From contig CACRSC010000112.1 of NCBI GenBank assembly GCA_902651635.1, positions 1-60,961 on the forward strand: 60,961 nt of DNA, in the 5' to 3' direction. The DNA comes from Mastigamoeba balamuthi (taxonomy: Eukaryota > Evosea > Mastigamoebida > Mastigamoebidae). Below are positions 55,846-60,961 of the stretch, one piece after another; the stretch's first letter is position 1, and each line of letters starts with the position of its first letter. The notes below the pieces were generated by a model that made no database searches, was not told where the DNA came from, and saw only the letters and a program-made list of their open reading frames with translations. The translations under genes and the position numbers were made by a program.

Positions 55846-58800
55846 TCAAGGGAAAAGCGGATTGTATTTAATCACCTTGTCATTCTGGGAGGAGAGGGAA
55901 AAAGGAGGCAGAAAAAAACGAGCATCGTAGCTACCCGTCGGGGTTCTGACAGGACGACTACGCGCACACGACACGTGAGGACCCCGAAGGAGCAAAGGGA
56001 GCAAAGGGGCGCCCACCTCGTGAATGAACTGGTCGAAAATCAATGCGAGCATATCGAAAGACGGCCTCTTTGCGGGGACCTCCTTCGTGCACTTGCTGCA
56101 GACGCGCACACCAACAACGGCAACGCTGAGCCCAAGACCGCGTGGGGGGAGTTGCCCGTACCGTGCTGCCTTTGCCAGGACCTTGTTCGCGGAGTGCGGC
56201 ATGACAGGGCGCTCGCCGCGCATGATGGCCGCGGGCACCTGCGCGGTGTCCATGTCGCCGTACGGAATGGCGCCCCTCGACATGATCTCCCACAGCACTG
56301 CGCCAGCAAGACGCCATCAACCGCGAAGGAGGGAGCAAGCGGGGCGGACCTATTCCAAAAGAGAACACGTCGGCGCGTTCGTCGTACTTGGCCCCACGCA
56401 GCACCTCCGGGGCCGTGTATTGCACTGCGCCACACACAGGCGGCGTGAGTGTGAGAGCGAGAGGCAGAGCAGATGCAGTACCGGTCCCCACGCGGTCTGA
56501 GAGCGTGCCAGCCGTGAACCTCGCGGAGCCAAAATCCGTGATCAGCGCAGACCCCACCGCAGAGATCTGTGCCACGTGCCGCACACCACCCCGCGTTACT
56601 CTCTGTTGCCGCGGCGACGGGGGGCACTCACCAGCACGTTCTGGCTCTTGAGGTCCCTGTGCAGTATCTCGAGCGAGTGCAGGAACGACATGCCCTGACA
56701 GATGTCCAGCGCTAGCGCGGCCACTTCCATGGCGGGCACGTCGCGGCCTGCGTGTGGTGCTCGTGAGATCCAGAGCTTGGCTCAGGGCTGGCGGGAAGTG
56801 GAGGGCGTGCGTGCCCTTGACGAACGAGCGGAGGTTGCGCTCGAAGTAGGGCATGACGACGAGGAGCTTGTGGGGGTCCTTGGTCAGCGCCCCGATGCAG
56901 CCCGCGAGCCGCGGGTGGCGCAGCACGCTCAGCAGCGCGATCTCCTTGCGGCACTCGTGCGTGTCGAACGACATGCAGGTCTCGTCGCAGTACTCCTTGA
57001 CGGCCACCGTCAGCCCTCGCAGCTTACCTCTGCGCCGGGGTGGGACGGTGGGGAGCGCAGCGCGCGCAGGGCAGGGGTGTCACAAGCCGGCAGGCGGCGG
57101 CGGCGGCGGTGGTGGTGGCTGCTGCTGCTGCCGAGGGAGCGCTGCGCACTTGTACACGTGGCAGGTCGCTCCGTTGGCGATAAGGGGGCCCAGCTCGATG
57201 TCGCGCTGGTCGAGCTCGTTGTGCACGACAATGAGGCCGTCGGTGGCCTCCTGTATCACCTTGCCCAGCGCCGCCGTGTTGATCATCTCCTGCTGCCCCT
57301 CCTGCGGTGCCGCGTGCATCAGTCATCCATCTGAGGGCTGATAGGGACCAGTGCGATGAGAGAAACAGGGTAGAGAGAGAACAGACGCAAATGCACAATT
57401 GTGTGAACGACAACGCGAGAGAGAGAGAGAGAGAACAGAGGGCAAGTGCACCACAGGGCAGAACGAAGGCATCGAAGCGGAGACCATCTCCCTGGCACAC
57501 ATGAAGTGGTCGCGCTTGTCTCGTATGTCCTGTATGGCCTTGACCTTGCCAAACGATATCTGCTGGGTTGTGGCGCGCGCCACGTTCCCCGCGGTCAGCC
57601 GTTGCCGGGGCCGTAGTGGAGAGGGGGGACTAAGGGCGGGCGTCTCCCGTACGTCTCGCAGGTGGCCGGCGTTCCTGCGGGGCTCAGCAGGGCTCCAGAC
57701 CGTCGCTGCCCTGAGCTCCGGCGCCTCGCTGCTGACGACGATCGCCGCAGGCCTCTCCTGCTGCTGCTGCTGCCGGGCTCCGAGCACCAGCGGGTCCGGC
57801 GCGTTGCCCAGCGGGGGGCTCTGCAGCACAGGCGACGGCGTCTGCACGTACTCGAGCCGCTCGAACGCGGGCGCCGGGAACACCGGGGGCTCCGCGGGCA
57901 CGGGGGCGACGACGGCGGGCATCGGGGGCGCGACGGCCTCTGCGGGCACCGCGAGGCTGCAGTAGCACAGCTGGCAGACGCGCTGGCGGGCGTGCGGGTC
58001 GATGTGCTCGAGGACCGCGCGCCACGCGCTGCAGCCCGCGCAGAGGACCTTGCCGCAGTTGCGGCAGTGGTGCCTGCGGCGCACGAGCGTGAAGGGGTCG
58101 CCGCACTTCATGCAGACCTTGCTGCACTTGTCGGGTATCCACACGGGCGCCTCGGAGGACCTCCCGGGCGGCGCCCTGTACATCGCGAGCGACACGGGGG
58201 TCTCTGCGGGGGCTCCGGGCGCGTGAGGCCCGTGCGAGCGGGGGGAGAGAGCCTAGGACAGAGGGCAGCAGACCGCCGGTGGCGAGGGCAAAGGCACTGC
58301 ACCACGCGTGCTGCTCGTCGAGGGACTCGGCCAGCACCGTGAAGCTCTTCTGCTTGCTGATCACCTGCATCGCGTGGCATGCGTCTGCATCGCCCACGCC
58401 ACGCAGCCACAGCGCACAGCGCGTCAGCAACGTGGTAGCGCGAGGGCATGTCAAGCAACCACGTATAACGCAACGCCACACGCAGACTAAGACCTCACAA
58501 CACAACAACACAACACAACAAAACACGCAGCACAGCGTAACATACAACACAACAAGAACAACACAAGGCGACACGAGAGAAGACAGGGGTGTGTGATGAC
58601 GTGTGGTGACGCGTGGTTGGCGTGCCTCTGGTGTCCTGTAGCAGCACGACCCGCCGTAGCAGTATGGCGCTGTGCCAGATGTACTTGATGCCGCCCGGCG
58701 CAGGCGTCCCGTACACCATCACCGCGTCGCTGAACAGCCACACCCTCCTAATCCGGCAAAAAGCAGAAAACACCCGCATTAGGGAAAAAGAAACCCCTGC

Positions 58801-59252
58801 GTTGACGTCACCCAGAGAAAAAGCGTTTCAAGGGGTGCGGGCCTCCGAGGGGGCGCGTTGGGCGGGCGACGGGCACCTGCGCTTGTTGGACTTGCGGCAG
58901 ACCTTGGTGAGCCAGCCGTCGCGCACGAGCGTGTGCGGCGCGAGTATGACCTCGGCGGCGTCCGAGCTCAGCGTCACGAACAGCCTGGCGATCTCCTCGA
59001 GCTTCCTGGTGACCTCTGCGCGCTTCCTGACGTCCTGCGCGCCGCGGAGGTGCCGGGAGGAGGGAAGGGGGGTTGCGGATTCCGAAAGTTGGAGATATTT
59101 TCCAGATATTTTGGGCAGTTATTAGGGTGGGGGTGGGGGGGCGGCGGCGGCGGCGGCGGACGAGGGCGGGCGGGGTCGGGCACCTGCTGCGAGACGACAA
59201 ACCGCGAGTGGAGGACAACGGCGGCGCTACTGGGGGTCCCGGGGGCACTCAT
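55846..59252 (-). CDS. PH-FYVE-protein kinase (TKL-like) fusion, 12 exons
   Basis: Signalling protein of about 735 aa. Exons on the minus strand: 59252-59184, 59034-58877, 58747-58626, 58384-58274, 58203-57485, 57301-57150, 57029-56815, 56747-56632, 56566-56482, 56424-56350, 56297-56162, 56095-55846; all phases agree. Residues ~50-155: PH domain (GWLTKVCRKSNKR, WLFSDAVMVYG, ISKQKSFTVLAESLDEQHAW). ~173-235: FYVE zinc finger (WIPDKCSKVCMKCGDPF, RRRHHCRNCGKVLCAGC, RVCQLCY), expected to bind PI3P on endosomes. 235-390: Pro/Gln-rich linker. ~415-720: kinase with a degenerate Gly loop (IANGATCHVYKG), VAVK, HRDLKSQNVL, DFGSARF, YTAPEVLRG and KRPSF; catalytic Lys, HRD Asp and DFG Asp are all present, so probably active. 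Introns 3 and 7 have gcacgc donors. The last 30 residues may be altered by an unseen splice. Confidence 0.86.
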
Positions 59253-59598
59253 TTGCGGCGCTGCGAACGTTGGGCGAGCGCACTGCCCGCGGACATCAAG
59301 TATCTGTATCTTCGAGATTCCCGGAGCCAGGAATCTTTCCGGTATCCACCGCACCGGATTATCCGTTTTCCGGAAGAAAAAGCAGAATCGCGCCCTGTGC
59401 GCACTTCTTTCGCAGGACACGTGTCCATAAAATCAACTCTTCAGATTTTATCGCGGCTGTGCCGTTGGTAGGTAACCCCACTCCCGGGAGCCTGGAACGC
59501 TGCCACCGAAATGCGGCTCGTCGACGTACGACCCCACCCCACGTTCCCAGCCCAGCCCAGCAGCGAGCACCCACCCCCCCTCCCTGTACGCTGAGAGG
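59253..59598. promoter_or_regulatory. intergenic region between the kinase and sphingomyelin-synthase-like genes
   Basis: About 350 bp between divergent genes. AAGTATCTGTATCTTCGAG begins at 59299, about 45 bp upstream of the kinase start. A possible alternative first exon of the downstream gene (ATG at 59511 reading MRLVD before a gtacga donor) cannot be confirmed. Confidence 0.4.
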
Positions 59599-60957
59599 GT
59601 GCTGACGTGTCCACTTGCCGTTGCACACAACTGGGGGGCAAAACGGCAGGGCAAGAGCAGCTGGAGCAGCAGCAGCGTGGCCAGGCGGGTGAGGGAGGAG
59701 CTGGCGCTGGCCCGTGCGTGGGTGGGGCTGGCGGTGCCGGTGGGGCTGGTCATGCTGGCGTGGGTGCTGGTGCTCAGCCGCAACATCGCGTTCTACCGCT
59801 ACCCCGTGGGGCAGCCCCGCCTCAGAGGCACGCCACCCCAAAATTCACCCCCAGACAAACCAAACACACCCCCACGCACACCCCCACGAACACCACACGG
59901 GACTGGGGGGCACTCCGCTTATTCGCATGCGTCCCTTCCTACCCCGCACCGTCTGCGCACTATCGTTCACCAGAGCACAGCTGGCTCGTGGCATTGTCAG
60001 ACCACCGAAACCCTCTTCGCTGGGGCACCGGCAGTAGTGGGAAGGTGGGCAGCTACTGTGGGTCCCGCCAGCGCCACACACAATTCCGTGGCGGGCAGCA
60101 GCACGCATTCTGTGCTCTGCACGGGGCAACCCACACACAAACGCCAAGACATCACACAACACACAACACACAACACACAAACAACAGAGGACAAAAGATG
60201 GAAGAGAGGACCGCCAGCAACTGACCCACAAACGCACCCACCCGACGGGACGGCCAACCGCAGACCTGGGGTTCGAGCTGCTGCCGCAGATCAGCGACGC
60301 CGGGGCCCGCAAGGCGCTGGTGGACCTGCCGCTGACGGTGGCGCTGTCGTCGGTGCCCGTGCTGTGCGCCCTGACGCTGCTGGGCAACGCGGGCAGGCCC
60401 CGCCCCAAGCCCCACGCCGTCAACGTCTGCATGCGCCTCATGATGGCCGTCTTCTTCTCCCAGGTCCTGCGCTCGCTCACCTTCCTCGCGACCTCGCTCC
60501 CGGGCTCCTCGGACTGGTGCCTCTCGCCCGCGGCGGCCGCCGCCCGCCCGACGCGCGTCTGGCAGCTCTTCACGCGGCTGGCGGGCGACAACTGCGGCGA
60601 CCTCGTGTTCAGCGGCCACGTCATGCACATGACCGTCTTCGCGCTGACGTTCAGGAGGTACGCGCCCGACGTGCTCGACACGTGGGTGCGGTGGCCGCGG
60701 GCGCTGCGGGCGCTGGCGTGGGCGCCGTACGCGCTGGTGCCCGCGCAGGCGCTGCTGATCGTCGCCTCGCGGCACCACTACACGTCGACGTCGTGACGTC
60801 GCTCTACGTCACGCCGCTCGTCTGGTTCTGGTACTCGCGCGTGGGCCCCGAGGACAAGGAGGTGCCGCGGCCCGAGGCGTCGGAGGAGGACCCGCTGGCC
60901 TGCGCCGAGGAGGGCCGCGCCCCAGACACCCCGCTGCCCGCCAAAACTATCGTTTGA
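59599..60957 (+). CDS. sphingomyelin-synthase-like membrane phosphotransferase, frameshifted
   Basis: PAP2-like enzyme of the sphingomyelin synthase family, which moves a phospho-head-group from phospholipid to ceramide in Golgi or plasma membrane (family knowledge). The 5' end is unresolved: the frame is open from 59599 but no ATG is evident, so a first exon may be missing. Visible exons are up to 59827 (TM helix AWVGLAVPVGLVMLAWVLVL) and from 60264; the 436-bp intron has donor AGAG|gcacgc. Then LPLTVALSSVPVLCALTLL, NVCMRLMMAVFFSQVLRSL, the catalytic NCGDLVFSGHVMHMTVFAL, and SRHHYT at about 60770-60783. The expected next residues VDVVTSLYVTPLVWFWY are present but in another frame: one base is missing at about 60783. 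Either a sequencing error or a recent loss. Ends at 60957, four bases before the window edge. Confidence 0.75.
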   Translation: MLTCPLAVAHNWGAKRQGKSSWSSSSVARRVREELALARAWVGLAVPVGLVMLAWVLVLSRNIAFYRYPVGQPRLRGTPPQNSPPDKPNTPPRTPPRTPHGTGGHSAYSHASLPTPHRLRTIVHQSTAGSWHCQTTETLFAGAPAVVGRWAATVGPASATHNSVAGSSTHSVLCTGQPTHKRQDITQHTTHNTQTTEDKRWKRGPPATDPQTHPPDGTANRRPGVRAAAADQRRRGPQGAGGPAADGGAVVGARAVRPDAAGQRGQAPPQAPRRQRLHAPHDGRLLLPGPALAHLPRDLAPGLLGLVPLARGGRRPPDARLAALHAAGGRQLRRPRVQRPRHAHDRLRADVQEVRARRARHVGAVAAGAAGAGVGAVRAGARAGAADRRLAAPLHVDVVTSLYVTPLVWFWYSRVGPEDKEVPRPEASEEDPLACAEEGRAPDTPLPAKTIV

Positions 60958-60961
60958 TTTG

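Noticed and set aside
1-60961. Prokaryotic or phage origin of the region
   Set aside because: Phase-consistent spliceosomal introns in nearly every gene and eukaryote-specific proteins throughout.

Overview
This is nuclear DNA from a GC-rich, intron-dense, single-celled eukaryote that builds a motile flagellum. The evidence is: about 70 short spliceosomal introns (mostly 40-110 bp); genes of eukaryote-only machinery (oligosaccharyltransferase OST1, PAT-complex CCDC47, p23 co-chaperone, the axonemal protein CFAP44); one-gene transcription units on both strands; and no operons, mobile-element genes or CRISPR. The window alone does not fix the lineage. All exon joins below were made by hand from reading frame, GT/GC-AG borders and phase, and no transcript was available.

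1-15 kb is a housekeeping district: urocanate hydratase (-), OST1/ribophorin I (+), an unrecognised protein (+), a secreted integrin-alpha-like FG-GAP protein (+), MYG1 exonuclease (-) head-to-head with CCDC47 (+), and an acid-sphingomyelinase-like phosphodiesterase (+).

16.2-40.3 kb is the remarkable part: four paralogous five-exon genes of about 1,440-1,866 codons, arranged as two tandem pairs head to head (two on -, two on +). Each protein has a short N-terminal motif encoded by exon 1, a beta-rich module, a metacaspase-like domain with both catalytic residues replaced (His to Met/Leu, Cys to Ser), a long helical and partly variable middle, and what looks like a zinc-metallopeptidase (gluzincin) domain whose HExxH-type helix reads HTAGY. 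I read this as a family of double pseudo-proteases homogenised by gene conversion. Two inverted copies of a two-way promoter module, each with an orphan first exon, lie within the array. One paralogue has a premature stop and one is interrupted at a single N.

41-61 kb holds a secreted MACPF (perforin-like) protein with Vps62-like repeats (-), p23 (-), the 15-exon CFAP44 gene (-), a small coiled-coil protein (-), a coiled-coil protein with a duplicated SWEAG motif (+), a PH-FYVE-protein kinase fusion (-), and a sphingomyelin-synthase-like membrane enzyme (+) with a frameshift at its catalytic motif. A direct duplication of about 1 kb flanks a second single N at 45659 and is probably an unmerged contig or haplotype overlap.

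Across the window the splice donors are unusual: by my count about 38 of 69 carry CG at +4/+5 (GTGCGC, GTACGC and similar), and six are GC donors, five of them the same hexamer GCACGC. Sphingolipid enzymes occur at both ends, and a pore-forming protein sits next to the pseudo-protease array, but functional links between these genes are inference only.
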